Below the pieces are notes generated by a model. The model searched no databases and was not told the DNA's origin. It worked only from the letters and a program-made list of their open reading frames with translations. This document shows, one piece after another, positions 24,519 to 34,388 of a DNA stretch of 51,446 bases. How positions within the stretch are numbered: the first letter of the stretch is position 1; every line of letters starts with the position of its first letter. The stretch comes from Euperipatoides rowelli (taxonomy: Eukaryota > Onychophora > Udeonychophora > Euonychophora > Peripatopsidae), in NCBI GenBank assembly GCA_003024985.2, contig PXIH01S0001213.1. One strand, 5' to 3'. The translations under genes and the position numbers were made by a program.

Positions 24519-26102
24519 ATGCTCAAGCATGAGAATTTAACTAAACTAAAATGTTTTCATAAATTAAAAAACTTATTACCCCAAGATTTAAGAACTACTT
24601 TAAATGCAACCCGAATACAAAAATACGATATCAAAATAGATAATCAAGAAGTACACTATAATTATTCTGCAAAACAAATTAATGAAAAACATATAGAGAT
24701 ATTTCAAAGACTAAGTGAAGAAGCACAATTAATAGAGAAGTATAAAAGCCTAGTAAAAGGTGATCTTATAAATATTAGTGAAAATAGAAAAGTACTACAT
24801 CACTTAACAAGAGGACAACTTGGCAGTGATATTATTTATGATGAAGAAAATATGAAGGTTTTTTTTACAAATGAGCTTGAGAAAATATATAAATTTGCAG
24901 AAAAAATACACTGTGGGATAATAAAAAGTGCAAATGGAAAACAGTTTAAAAATATTGTTCAAATAGGAATTGGGGGTTCAAGTTTAGGTCCCAAAGCTCT
25001 TTATTATGCAATAAAAAATTATGCTAAAAAAAATGGTCTGCATGCCATGAATGCATATTTTATTTCAAATATCGATCCAGATGATGGAACTCAAGTACTA
25101 GACTCTATTCATCTTCAAGAAACTCTTTTCATAGTAGTATCTAAAAGCGGAACAACTCAAGAAACTTCTGCTAATACACAATTAGTAATTAAAAAACTTG
25201 AGGAACAAGGAATCAAGGATTACAAAAAACAAATTCTTAGCATTACTACAAAAAGAAATCCTTTAATAAAAGAAAATGACTATCTTGAACATTTTCATAT
25301 GCATGACTCAATTGGGGGTAGATTCTCTAGCACTTCAGCTGTTGGAATAACATTACTTACATTAGCATTTACAAAAAAAATAACAAAAGAAATATTAAGA
25401 GGAGCTCATGCATGCGACAAACATGCTTTAAATCCTAACATAGAAGAGAATTCTTCATTAACAGCAGCATTAATTGGAGTGTATGAAAGGAATGTACTTG
25501 CATACCCTACTAATTGTATTGTAGCCTATTCAAAAGCTCTTGAATATTTTTACTTACATTTACAACAACTTGAAATGGAAAGTAATGGTAAAAGAGTAAA
25601 TAGATTTGGAGAAGTAATAGACTACAAAACAGCTAGAATAACTTGGGGAGGAATAGGAACAGATGTACAACATTCATTTTTTCAGTTACTTCATCAAGGA
25701 ACAGATATTGTACCTATAGATTTCATTGGGTTTAGTGAGACACAACTTAAAGAAGATGTATTTTGCACAAAAAGTTCTAATAATGAAAAGTTAAAAGCAA
25801 ACTTAATAGCTCAAATCATTGCATTTGCACAAGGTAAAGAAAACAAGGATAACAATAATAAAACGTTTAATGGCAATATACCTTCAGCTTTAATTTACTC
25901 AAAACAGCTAACACCTTATGTACTTGGAACAATTTTGGCTCATTATGAAAATAAGGTGATGTTTGAAGGGTTTTTATGGAACATAAATTCATTTGACCAA
26001 GAAGGAGTACAACTTGGTAAAACAATAACTAGTGAAATATTGAACAGCAATATTCTTAAAAACGAAGTTATAATCACATATGAGAGACTTTTAAATAAAT
26101 AA
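24519..26102 (+). CDS. pgi: Glucose-6-phosphate isomerase
   Basis: Interconverts glucose-6-phosphate and fructose-6-phosphate in glycolysis, the main energy route of Borrelia. 527 residues, normal. Signatures: QIGIGGSSLGPKAL (phosphate loop), VVSKSGTTQETSANT, DSIGGRFSSTSAVG, the catalytic region MESNGKRVNRFGE, GGIGTDVQHSFFQLLHQG and the C-terminal FDQEGVQLGK with the catalytic Lys. A strong Shine-Dalgarno (GGAGGA) precedes the ATG. It starts 63 nt after the ParB-like gene and is followed by the symporter gene. Confidence 0.98.
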   Translation: MLKHENLTKLKCFHKLKNLLPQDLRTTLNATRIQKYDIKIDNQEVHYNYSAKQINEKHIEIFQRLSEEAQLIEKYKSLVKGDLINISENRKVLHHLTRGQLGSDIIYDEENMKVFFTNELEKIYKFAEKIHCGIIKSANGKQFKNIVQIGIGGSSLGPKALYYAIKNYAKKNGLHAMNAYFISNIDPDDGTQVLDSIHLQETLFIVVSKSGTTQETSANTQLVIKKLEEQGIKDYKKQILSITTKRNPLIKENDYLEHFHMHDSIGGRFSSTSAVGITLLTLAFTKKITKEILRGAHACDKHALNPNIEENSSLTAALIGVYERNVLAYPTNCIVAYSKALEYFYLHLQQLEMESNGKRVNRFGEVIDYKTARITWGGIGTDVQHSFFQLLHQGTDIVPIDFIGFSETQLKEDVFCTKSSNNEKLKANLIAQIIAFAQGKENKDNNNKTFNGNIPSALIYSKQLTPYVLGTILAHYENKVMFEGFLWNINSFDQEGVQLGKTITSEILNSNILKNEVIITYERLLNK

Positions 26103-26132
26103 TAAAAGTCTTTAAAGTTAGGAAATTAACAC

Positions 26133-27509
26133 ATGACTATGAATAATACATTAATAATGATATCTGCAAACATAGCAATAATGATTTCATTTATTACCAT
26201 ACTATATATCATGCAAATAAAACACAGTTCTTTTACACAAAGAGTATTCCTAGCATTAGTTTTAGGAATAATTTTTGGAACAATACTACAATACGTTTAT
26301 GGAACAGACTCAATAATCATAAAAACAACAATTAGTTGGTTTAGTATTATAGGTAATGGTTATGTAAAACTATTAAAAATGATAGTGGTTCCATTAATCA
26401 TGGTATCTATTATTTGTGCTATAGTACGGTTTAAAGATGCAAAAGATTTAGGTAAAATAAGCATATTAATAATTGGAACACTAATGCTTACAACAGGATT
26501 ATCTGCAATCATAGCGATTATGATTTCACTATTATTTAATCTTACAGCAGAAGGAATACAAACAGGAATGGAAGAAATTTTAAGAGCAGAAAAGTTAAAT
26601 GAGCAATTACTTTTACTAAACCAAGTATCAATAACAGAAAGAATAGTTAATTTAATTCCTGACAATCCATTTAGTGATATGGCAGGACTTAGGCCAACAT
26701 CAACAATAGGAGTCGTAATATTTTCTGCATTTATTGGGATTGCTGTGCTTGGCGTTGCAAGAAAAAAACCAGAAGTTGCAGAACAATTTACCAAAATGGC
26801 CTTTATATGGCACGATATTATTCTTAGAATTGTAACTTTGGTTCTAAGGATAACTCCATTTGGAATTTTAACCTTAACAACACAAATGACAGCAACTAGT
26901 AGTGTAGCAAAGATATTAAAGCTTGTAGAATTTATAGGGGCTTCATATGTAGCTTTAATCTTAACATTCATAATGCATTTAATTTTACTTACCCTTTTTG
27001 GTATAAATCCTATTACATTTTTAAAAAAAACACTACCGGTTTTCATGTTTGCATTTACCTCAAGGACTAGTGCTGGAACAATTCCTATTAATGTTGAAAC
27101 ACAAGTCAAAAAGTTAGGTATCAATGAAGGTATAGCAAATCTTTCTGCCTCACTAGGATCATCAATTGGTCAAAACGGCTGTGCTGCCATTTATCCAGCA
27201 ATGCTTGCTATTATGATAGCACCGACTCAAGGAATAGATCCAACAAATATTAATTTTATTTTATCACTGCTTAGCGTAATATTAATTAGTTCCTTTGGAG
27301 TTGCAGGAGTTGGAGGTGGAGCAACATTTGCTTCTTTAATGGTTCTTTCAATAATGAATCTGCCTGTAGGGCTTGCTGGGCTTTTAATATCGGTTGAACC
27401 TTTAATTGACATGGGAAGAACTGTCATAAATGTTAGCGATTCAATTGTAGCAGGAGTTGTCACAGCTAGAAAATTAAAAAAAATTGATATGAAGATCTAT
27501 AACAGTTAA
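26133..27509 (+). CDS. Dicarboxylate/amino-acid:cation symporter, closest in motif to L-cystine transporters (TcyP/YdjN)
   Basis: DAACS-family secondary transporter, 458 residues with about eight membrane helices and two re-entrant loops. Serine-rich hairpin HP1 reads TSRTSAGTIPIN. The HP2/TM7 region is SASLGSSIGQNGCAAIYPAM, with IGQNGCA in place of the GATINMDG typical of glutamate/aspartate carriers. IGQNGCA-type motifs are, as far as I recall, typical of TcyP/YdjN cystine symporters, so cystine rather than glutamate is my preferred substrate. The CoA-disulfide reductase gene follows 15 nt later, which fits a thiol role. The Shine-Dalgarno TTAGGAA supports ATG 26133. Confidence 0.88.
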   Translation: MTMNNTLIMISANIAIMISFITILYIMQIKHSSFTQRVFLALVLGIIFGTILQYVYGTDSIIIKTTISWFSIIGNGYVKLLKMIVVPLIMVSIICAIVRFKDAKDLGKISILIIGTLMLTTGLSAIIAIMISLLFNLTAEGIQTGMEEILRAEKLNEQLLLLNQVSITERIVNLIPDNPFSDMAGLRPTSTIGVVIFSAFIGIAVLGVARKKPEVAEQFTKMAFIWHDIILRIVTLVLRITPFGILTLTTQMTATSSVAKILKLVEFIGASYVALILTFIMHLILLTLFGINPITFLKKTLPVFMFAFTSRTSAGTIPINVETQVKKLGINEGIANLSASLGSSIGQNGCAAIYPAMLAIMIAPTQGIDPTNINFILSLLSVILISSFGVAGVGGGATFASLMVLSIMNLPVGLAGLLISVEPLIDMGRTVINVSDSIVAGVVTARKLKKIDMKIYNS

Positions 27510-27524
27510 ATCAAGGAATAAAAT

Positions 27525-28856
27525 ATGAAAATAATTATTGTAGGAGGAACAGCAGCAGGTACTAGTGCTGCTGCTAAGGCAAAAAGAGTAAAAACAGACG
27601 TTGAAATTATAATTTACGAATTGACTTCTTTAGTATCATTTGGTGCTTGTGGGTTACCTTACTTTATTGGAGGATTTTTTGATGATCCAAAATATATGAT
27701 CGCAAGAACTCCAGAAGAATTTGAAAAACAAGGTATAAAAGTAAAAACAAATCATGAAGTAATAAAATTAGATATTAAACTTAAAAAAGTTATAATTAAA
27801 AACCTAATAACAGGTGAAGAGTTTAAAGATAATTATGATAAATTAATGATTGCTACAGGGTCCAATACAATTATACCATCAATAGATAATATTAATTTAG
27901 AGAATTCTCATACTCTTAAAAGCATGGAAGACGGAAAAATCTTAAAGAAACTTTTAAACAATAAAAATATTAAAAATATAGTAATAATTGGTGCTGGATA
28001 TATTGGAATAGAGGTTATTGAAGCTGCAAAACACAAAGGAAAAAATGTAAGAGTAATTGAACTAAAAGATCGTATATTATCAGATTATTTTGACAAAGAA
28101 ATAACTGATATAATGGAGAGTGAATTAATAAAAGAAGATGTAAATTTAAACCTAAATGAGACAGCAATTAAAATAAAAGGACAAAAACAAGTAGAAAGCA
28201 TATTAACAAATAAAGGTGAATATAAGGCTGATCTTATTATTCTAACAACAGGTGTAGCTCCAAATACAAGATTCTTAGAAAAACAACTTAAAACTTTAAA
28301 AAATGGAGCAATTATAATTAATAAATATGGAGAAACTAGTGTAAAGGATATTTACAGTGCAGGCGATTGTGCCACTGTTTATAACCTTGTAACTCAACAG
28401 CAAGAATATATCCCACTAGCAACTACTGCAAACAAAATTGGTAGAATAGTTGGTGAAAATCTAGTGGGTAAAAAGAATCCTTTTATAGGCACCTTAAGTT
28501 CTGCTTCAATCAAAGTAATAAATTTTGAAGTTGGAAAAACAGGCATTACAGAAGAAAAAGCTAAATTACTAGGAATAGAATACAATACAATTTTTATAAA
28601 AGATAAAAACCATTCAAATTACTATCCTGATCAAGAAGACATATTAGCAAAAATAATCTATAGAAAAGATACAAAAGAACTATTAGGTGGACAAATGATT
28701 TCTAAGCATGGTGCTGTTTTAAGAGTAGATGTTTTGGCAACAGCTATACATGCAAAAATGAAAATACATGAACTTGGAATGTTAGACTTTTGTTACTCCC
28801 CACCCTACTCTAAAGCTTGGGATATATTGAATATTATTGGAAATGCAGCAAAATAA
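27525..28856 (+). CDS. cdr: Coenzyme A-disulfide reductase
   Basis: NAD(P)H-dependent flavoenzyme that reduces CoA disulfide; CoA is the main low-molecular-weight thiol of Borrelia, which lacks glutathione. 443 residues. FAD-binding IIVGGTAAGTSAAAKA at the N-terminus; a single active-site cysteine in SFGACGLPYFIGG (Cys42), as in one-cysteine CoADRs; NADH-binding VIIGAGYIGIEVIEAA (about 149-164); second FAD motif DIYSAGDCATV. The C-terminal dimer domain has YSPPYSKAWD with the conserved tyrosine. Directly downstream of the symporter, in the same operon; convergent with rodA (16-nt gap). Confidence 0.95.
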   Translation: MKIIIVGGTAAGTSAAAKAKRVKTDVEIIIYELTSLVSFGACGLPYFIGGFFDDPKYMIARTPEEFEKQGIKVKTNHEVIKLDIKLKKVIIKNLITGEEFKDNYDKLMIATGSNTIIPSIDNINLENSHTLKSMEDGKILKKLLNNKNIKNIVIIGAGYIGIEVIEAAKHKGKNVRVIELKDRILSDYFDKEITDIMESELIKEDVNLNLNETAIKIKGQKQVESILTNKGEYKADLIILTTGVAPNTRFLEKQLKTLKNGAIIINKYGETSVKDIYSAGDCATVYNLVTQQQEYIPLATTANKIGRIVGENLVGKKNPFIGTLSSASIKVINFEVGKTGITEEKAKLLGIEYNTIFIKDKNHSNYYPDQEDILAKIIYRKDTKELLGGQMISKHGAVLRVDVLATAIHAKMKIHELGMLDFCYSPPYSKAWDILNIIGNAAK

Positions 28857-28872
28857 ATTAGTTATTTTTCTT

Positions 28873-30195
28873 CTAATTCATTAAAAATGTAGATTCTATG
28901 TTAAAATATAGGCTCATTGCTATGAAAAAAGTCAAAGTTGAAGATCCTCCATAAGATAAAAATGGTAAAGGAATCCCTGTAATGGGCAGTAACCCCAAAC
29001 ACATGCCTATGTTAAAAGCTACATGAAATAATAATAATCCAAAAACTCCCGATATAATTAAAGACATATAGTAATCCTTATTCTTACGAAGAATATACAA
29101 AAACTTATAAAATATTAAGAAAAAAAATCCAAGTATAATAACAACACCTAAGAAACCAAATTCTTCTGATAGAATTGAAAAAATAAAATCTGTACTTTGA
29201 GCTGGAACATAGTTAGCATGCGTATAAGGACCTTTTAAAAACCCTTTTCCCAAAAATCCTCCTGAACCAATAGCTATTTTAACTTGATTCAAATTCCATC
29301 CAGCACCCTTTGCGTCTATATTAGAGTCTAGAAATACTAAAAATCTTTTTAGTTGATATGGCTGCATCACCTTACTAACTAATTTAGAAGCACTGATTGA
29401 AGTTATTAAAATAAAAATTATAAATAGTAGAAGAAAATAAGTATATCTAAAATTCATATTGTGATTCGAGCTAAAAAAACCTATTAGAGAAATAATGAAT
29501 ATAATAGTAGAAATTATCAACACTATATTAAAGCAAAAACGATTTGTTAAAATTAAATAAAATACACTTCCAAACTCTGATTTATATTCATACCAAACAG
29601 TAAGCATAGAAAAAAATAAAGAAAAAAAACAAATAGATATAAAAAATATAATATAATAAATGTTAATACCAGCAAAAAAAGAAATAAATATAAATATAAT
29701 AATATAAACTATTGTAGTACCAAAGTCAGGTTGCAATAAAATTAAAATTAAAGATGGTAAAATTAAAATAAATCCAAATATAAAAGTCAAAAGTTCATTA
29801 TTAAAACCTTTTCTTTCTTCATAAAACTTAGATAATACTAAAACTATAACAATTTTACCAAATTCAGAAGGCTGGCCACCAAGTCTCCAAATTCCTACCC
29901 AAGATTTAGCACCATTGACAACTACCCCAAACAATAAAGTGAAAAATAAAGAAAATATAAATAAAAAATATAAAGGATATATAAAATTATATATCACTTT
30001 AAGATCATATTTCCCAATTATAAAAATAAAAGAAAAGCCTAATAAAATCCAAATAAATTGTTTAATATACTCACGCTTTAATAAGACACCATTAGCACTA
30101 TAATCACTAGAATATACTAATAAAACACCTGCTAAAGATATCACAAATGTGCTAAACAAAGACAAATAATCATAATTTTTTCTAAAAACAGCCAT
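28873..30195 (-). CDS. rodA: RodA, SEDS-family peptidoglycan polymerase
   Basis: Integral membrane glycosyltransferase making glycan strands for cell elongation with its partner PBP2. 440 residues with about 10-12 membrane helices. SEDS motifs: QPDFGTTIVY, GSGGFLGKGFLKGP, the conserved TDFIFSILSEEFGF loop and the C-terminal PLPFLSYGGSSTLTFF. Length is a little above usual (about 370-400) because of loops around residues 200-260. Its ATG directly abuts the mrdA stop; last gene of the mre cluster. Confidence 0.95.
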   Translation of the reverse strand: MAVFRKNYDYLSLFSTFVISLAGVLLVYSSDYSANGVLLKREYIKQFIWILLGFSFIFIIGKYDLKVIYNFIYPLYFLFIFSLFFTLLFGVVVNGAKSWVGIWRLGGQPSEFGKIVIVLVLSKFYEERKGFNNELLTFIFGFILILPSLILILLQPDFGTTIVYIIIFIFISFFAGINIYYIIFFISICFFSLFFSMLTVWYEYKSEFGSVFYLILTNRFCFNIVLIISTIIFIISLIGFFSSNHNMNFRYTYFLLLFIIFILITSISASKLVSKVMQPYQLKRFLVFLDSNIDAKGAGWNLNQVKIAIGSGGFLGKGFLKGPYTHANYVPAQSTDFIFSILSEEFGFLGVVIILGFFFLIFYKFLYILRKNKDYYMSLIISGVFGLLLFHVAFNIGMCLGLLPITGIPLPFLSYGGSSTLTFFIAMSLYFNIESTFLMN

Positions 30196-31998
30196 TTATC
30201 TTAAATACCAAGGCTTATGGATTTTTAATATATCATCATAAGTTTGTTTAGCAAAAATTCCTTGTATAATCATATCCGTTGCTTTTGGAGGCCAATAATC
30301 AGAATTGCTTTTAGCTTCCACTAAACTAAAAACAATAAGTTGCTCTTCTACCGCTCCATTAAAAGGAGCAAGTCCAATAAAAGAAACATTTTCCTTACCC
30401 TGAATACCTGTTTCTCCTGTACCTGTTTTCCCAACCATTTGTGTAGTTTTTGCAAATATTAAGTAATTAGCTGTTCCATGAGTTATAACATCTCTCATAT
30501 AATCTTTAACTAACCTGAATGTATTTTTACTAATCAAATCTGTCTTCTTAATAAGCTCAACTTTATTTTCAAATAAAACCTTATTAGTATCATCTTCTAG
30601 TATTTTATTCATAATTCTAGGCTTGTAAATTAAACCTTCATTTGCAATCATAGCTACCATGTTAACAATTTGCATGGGAGTTACACTCAAATACCCCTGA
30701 CCAATTGAAATATTAACAGTATCTCCTCCTACCCAAGGTTCATTATAAGTTGCCTTCTTCCATTTAGGATCTGGGACAAGACCTTCTACCTCATTGGGAA
30801 GATCAATCAATGATTTCGCTCCAAATCCAAACTCTCTAGCATACTTAACAATATTATCTATACCTAAATGTTTAAAACCAACAGTATAAAAATATACGTT
30901 ACAAGAATGGGCAACAGCAGCTCTAAGGTCTACATATCCATGACCATAAGGTCTCCAACAACGAAAAATTCTATTTCCTAACCTAAAAGAGCCATGACAT
31001 AAAATTTTTCTATGCTTATCAAAAACTTTTTCTTCTAAAATAGAAGTAGCCATAACTAATTTAAAAATAGATGCTACTGGATAAACAGATTGAATATTCT
31101 TATTCAAAAATGAATAATCATCTTGTTTAGACTGATTATAAACATCCTCCATTGAATAATAAGGATATACATGAAAAGCAAGCACAGCACCATTGGCTGG
31201 TCTTAAAACAATAATAGTACCATATCGTTCACCTAATACATTTACAGCAAGCTTTTGAACATCCTTATCTATATTTAAAATTATATTATTTCCAGGTACT
31301 AAGTCTTTTAAAATACTACCAGCATTAATTTTACGTTCCTTTGAATCTACCTTATAAGATACCAGTCCCTCATGACCTCTTATATATTTATCATATACTT
31401 TTTCAATTCCTAACTTACCAATTATAGAATTACTATCATAATTTTTTTTATTATAAAGTGTCCTTAATTCTTTCTGGTTTATTTTCCCAACATAACCTAT
31501 AACATGCGAAAACGAATTGTCTACTAAATAATTTCTTTTGAAAGACAATGACCATAAAAGTGCAGGATAATAATTTTTTTTCTCAGCAATCTTAAAAAGA
31601 ATATCTGGTTCCAAATTAGCTATTACAATATCTTTTAAATATTCACCTGTAGATCGTAATTTTGAAATAATGACGTTCTGTTCCATTCCAATAGCAGTTG
31701 AAAGAAATTCTATCATATTTGCTCTGGACTTTTTACTCATACTATAATACTTTGATAAACTAATTTTTAAATTAAAAGTAGTAATATTGTTTACAAGTAT
31801 GTTACCTTTAATATCTAAAATTTCACCTCTTATCGTACTAATTTTTTCTAATCTAGATAAAAAAATATTAGCTTCCTCATCATAAATCAAATGTTTCCCT
31901 ATTTGCATTTTAAATAAAATGAGTATATAAACAGTGAAGATAAAAATAAGAAGTATTAATATAAAATTACATCTATAATCAAAACTTCTCTTATTCAT
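30196..31998 (-). CDS. mrdA: Penicillin-binding protein 2 (class B, elongasome transpeptidase)
   Basis: Cross-links the glycan made by RodA during elongation. 600 residues: a short cytoplasmic tail and one membrane helix (about 11-31), a pedestal/dimerisation region (about 40-240), then the transpeptidase domain with SIFK (SxxK), SCN (SxN) and GKTGTGETG (KTG). CRNP-free but otherwise a standard class B layout. The start overlaps the mreD stop by 4 nt and its stop abuts rodA, so it is part of one translationally coupled rod-shape operon. Confidence 0.96.
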   Translation of the reverse strand: MNKRSFDYRCNFILILLIFIFTVYILILFKMQIGKHLIYDEEANIFLSRLEKISTIRGEILDIKGNILVNNITTFNLKISLSKYYSMSKKSRANMIEFLSTAIGMEQNVIISKLRSTGEYLKDIVIANLEPDILFKIAEKKNYYPALLWSLSFKRNYLVDNSFSHVIGYVGKINQKELRTLYNKKNYDSNSIIGKLGIEKVYDKYIRGHEGLVSYKVDSKERKINAGSILKDLVPGNNIILNIDKDVQKLAVNVLGERYGTIIVLRPANGAVLAFHVYPYYSMEDVYNQSKQDDYSFLNKNIQSVYPVASIFKLVMATSILEEKVFDKHRKILCHGSFRLGNRIFRCWRPYGHGYVDLRAAVAHSCNVYFYTVGFKHLGIDNIVKYAREFGFGAKSLIDLPNEVEGLVPDPKWKKATYNEPWVGGDTVNISIGQGYLSVTPMQIVNMVAMIANEGLIYKPRIMNKILEDDTNKVLFENKVELIKKTDLISKNTFRLVKDYMRDVITHGTANYLIFAKTTQMVGKTGTGETGIQGKENVSFIGLAPFNGAVEEQLIVFSLVEAKSNSDYWPPKATDMIIQGIFAKQTYDDILKIHKPWYLR

Positions 31999-32477
31999 TG
32001 CAAATCTCTTAATATCATCAAATTTCTAGTACAATAACTTAAAATATGATACATAAAATTTATAAAAATTAAATTGAAAATAAGATCTAAATTAGAGATA
32101 CTGTAATTAAAACTCTTTAAATCTAAAAAATCAGAAAAAATAATAGATACTACCCAAATAATTATTTTTGCTAAGAGAAAAAAAATAGTTGCACTAAAAA
32201 CAGTCTTTGGTATTAGAAACTTTATTTGACTTATTAAACAAAATATTAATGTATAATTAAATATAAAATAACCCAAAGGTAAACTAATAAAATAATCCAT
32301 GAGTAAACCAAACACTATTGAAGAAATTAAACCTACATTAAAAACAAAATTCATACTATAAAAAATTAAAAGCATTAAAAAAACATCAATAGAACAGTTA
32401 AATATATTAAAAATATATAATTGTAAAACTCTACTAATAAATATTAGTAATACATAAATTATAAAAAAAAACACCAT
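31995..32477 (-). CDS. mreD: Rod-shape-determining protein MreD
   Basis: A small membrane protein of 160 residues with about five hydrophobic helices and no long loops. Sequence is weakly conserved, as usual for MreD; the call rests on size, topology, the pattern FGLLMDYFISLPLGYFIFNY (typical 'G-L-x-D...P-x-G' region) and its position between mreC and mrdA. The ATG overlaps the mreC stop by one base (TAATG) and its own end overlaps mrdA by 4 nt. Confidence 0.85.
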   Translation of the reverse strand: MVFFFIIYVLLIFISRVLQLYIFNIFNCSIDVFLMLLIFYSMNFVFNVGLISSIVFGLLMDYFISLPLGYFIFNYTLIFCLISQIKFLIPKTVFSATIFFLLAKIIIWVVSIIFSDFLDLKSFNYSISNLDLIFNLIFINFMYHILSYCTRNLMILRDLQ

Positions 32478-33325
32478 TAGTCACCTTCCTTATGTATTTT
32501 TTTTATTACAAATATATATTCTAGCTTATCAAATACTACAGCTGGTTCCACTGTTATATCCAACAATGCGTTATAAGTTAATAGTCTAAAACTCTTTATT
32601 TTCCCAATATATATCCCACTAGGATATTCACCAAAACCTGCAGTTACAACAGAATCCCCTATACGCAAACCTTCCTCAGCTAGCTTATTAACATAATGCA
32701 TTGCTAAAAAATTTCCTTTTCCCTTACCTTCAATTAATCCAATAAACTTACTATTTTGTATTCTTGCTGAAATAAAATTTTCATTATTAGTAACAAGTAA
32801 AACCTTAGCAGTATTAGAAAATACTTTTATAAGTTTACCAACAAGTCCACTAAAACCATCTTGATAAGTAATTACTACCATATTTTTTTCAAGACCATCA
32901 TTATAACCTTTATTAATAGTCATTAAAGACGAAATATTAGAGAAACTTAAGTGAATTACTTGTGCAGTAACAAACTCATCAATATCAGTTTGATAAAACT
33001 TTAATTGTTCCTTTAAAGCTATATTTTCTTGCCGTAAAACTTGAATATTTTGTGTCATTAGTTCCAATTGATGTACTTTTTTCTCATATGAGTTTATTTT
33101 ATCTTTATAGTTACTATATTCATTAACAGTTCTCATAATGTTCACAAACCAAGCATAAGAATTATGAATTTGACTTTGAATATAAGAAGCCAGTGTAAAA
33201 AAGAAAAAATTATCCTTTTTACGCTGATTTGTTTCAAAAGAACTAAAAATTATACTAATAAATGATACTACCAATACTAAAAGTATTTTAATAAAACTCC
33301 TACTTCGTAATACTATCAATTTCAT
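32477..33325 (-). CDS. mreC: Rod-shape-determining protein MreC
   Basis: Periplasmic scaffold linking MreB/MreD to PBP2. 282 residues: an N-terminal membrane helix (about 12-29), a coiled coil (about 65-105) and the double beta-barrel domain. Typical core features: TINKGYNDGLEKNMVVI, DGFSGLVGKLIKVF, GLIEGKGKGN and DSVVTAGFGEYPSGIYIGKI. Starts 2 nt after the mreB stop and overlaps mreD. Confidence 0.94.
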   Translation of the reverse strand: MKLIVLRSRSFIKILLVLVVSFISIIFSSFETNQRKKDNFFFFTLASYIQSQIHNSYAWFVNIMRTVNEYSNYKDKINSYEKKVHQLELMTQNIQVLRQENIALKEQLKFYQTDIDEFVTAQVIHLSFSNISSLMTINKGYNDGLEKNMVVITYQDGFSGLVGKLIKVFSNTAKVLLVTNNENFISARIQNSKFIGLIEGKGKGNFLAMHYVNKLAEEGLRIGDSVVTAGFGEYPSGIYIGKIKSFRLLTYNALLDITVEPAVVFDKLEYIFVIKKIHKEGD

Positions 33326-33327
33326 AT

Positions 33328-34377
33328 TTATTCATTTATAAAGCTATAAATATTTTTGCTAATATCTATTCTATTAGCATAATCATAAAAAAGACCTGCA
33401 CCAACAGCTACAGAAAGTAGAGGATTATCAGCTACATAAACAGGAACACCTGTCTCTTTTGAGAGCAGTCTATTTAATCCTTTTAATAAAGCGCCACCAC
33501 CAGTCAAAATTATACCCCTCTCAACAATATCTGTTGCAAGCTCAGGAGGAGTTGCTCCCAATGTTCTTTTAACCTCATCAACAACAACATTAATTGGTTC
33601 TTGCAGAGCTTCTCTAACCTCCATAGAATCAACGGGTTGTTTACGAGGTAAACCTGTGACCGCATCTGTTCCTTTAACATCCAATTTTTCTATCTTTGCA
33701 TGATGTGTATCAGGGTATACATTACCTATTGTAATTTTTAATTTCTCAGCAGTTTGCTGACCTATAATAATATTATGAGAATTTCTCATATATTTTATAA
33801 TACTCTCATCAAATTCATCACCACCAGTTCTAATAGCACGACTAACTACCATTCCACCTAATGAAATAACCGATATTTCTGTTGTTCCCCCACCAATATC
33901 ACATACCATATGACCTGTTGGTTCAAAAATAGGAATATCAGAACCAATAGCTGCTGCTAATGATTCCTCGATTACTTTCACCTCTCTAGCTCCAGCATTC
34001 ATTGCACTCTCTTTAACAGCTCTTCTTTCTACTTCTGTTATGCACGAAGGGACTCCTATGACCATTCTAGGTCTTAAGAATAATCTTTTTCTCATAAAAA
34101 CTTGATTTATAAAATATTTAATCATTTTTTCTGTGTTTTCTATGTCCGCTATAACTCCATCTCTTAAAGGTCTTACAGCTTTAATATTTTCAGGTGTCTT
34201 CCAAAGCATTTTTTTTGCATTTCTACCAACAGCTACCACTTTATTACCTTTACTTGTATCAATAGCAACTACAGAAGGCTCACTCATTACTATTCCATAA
34301 TCTTTAATATAAACCAATGTATTACAAGTCCCAAGATCTATTCCTATATCTATTAAAAATGATTTAAAAAAACTCAA
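33328..34377 (-). CDS. mreB: Actin-like cell-shape protein MreB
   Basis: ATP-dependent actin homologue that directs lateral wall synthesis. 349 residues. Phosphate-1 [15 protein letters not shown], phosphate-2 [17 protein letters not shown], adenosine motif [12 protein letters not shown], and the conserved [10 protein letters not shown] and [14 protein letters not shown]-terminal [11 protein letters not shown] may form the membrane-binding amphipathic helix. The start is TTG 34377, well supported by AAGGAGG. Upstream is the TPR gene (11-nt gap), downstream mreC. Confidence 0.98.
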   Translation of the reverse strand: MSFFKSFLIDIGIDLGTCNTLVYIKDYGIVMSEPSVVAIDTSKGNKVVAVGRNAKKMLWKTPENIKAVRPLRDGVIADIENTEKMIKYFINQVFMRKRLFLRPRMVIGVPSCITEVERRAVKESAMNAGAREVKVIEESLAAAIGSDIPIFEPTGHMVCDIGGGTTEISVISLGGMVVSRAIRTGGDEFDESIIKYMRNSHNIIIGQQTAEKLKITIGNVYPDTHHAKIEKLDVKGTDAVTGLPRKQPVDSMEVREALQEPINVVVDEVKRTLGATPPELATDIVERGIILTGGGALLKGLNRLLSKETGVPVYVADNPLLSVAVGAGLFYDYANRIDISKNIYSFINE

Positions 34378-34388
34378 AAAAGTCCTCC

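Noticed and set aside
26360-27124. Long (254-codon) open frame on the strand opposite the symporter gene
   Set aside because: It lies wholly inside a well-supported transporter gene; its hydrophobic composition mirrors the membrane codons of the sense strand, and no ribosome site or family motif was seen.
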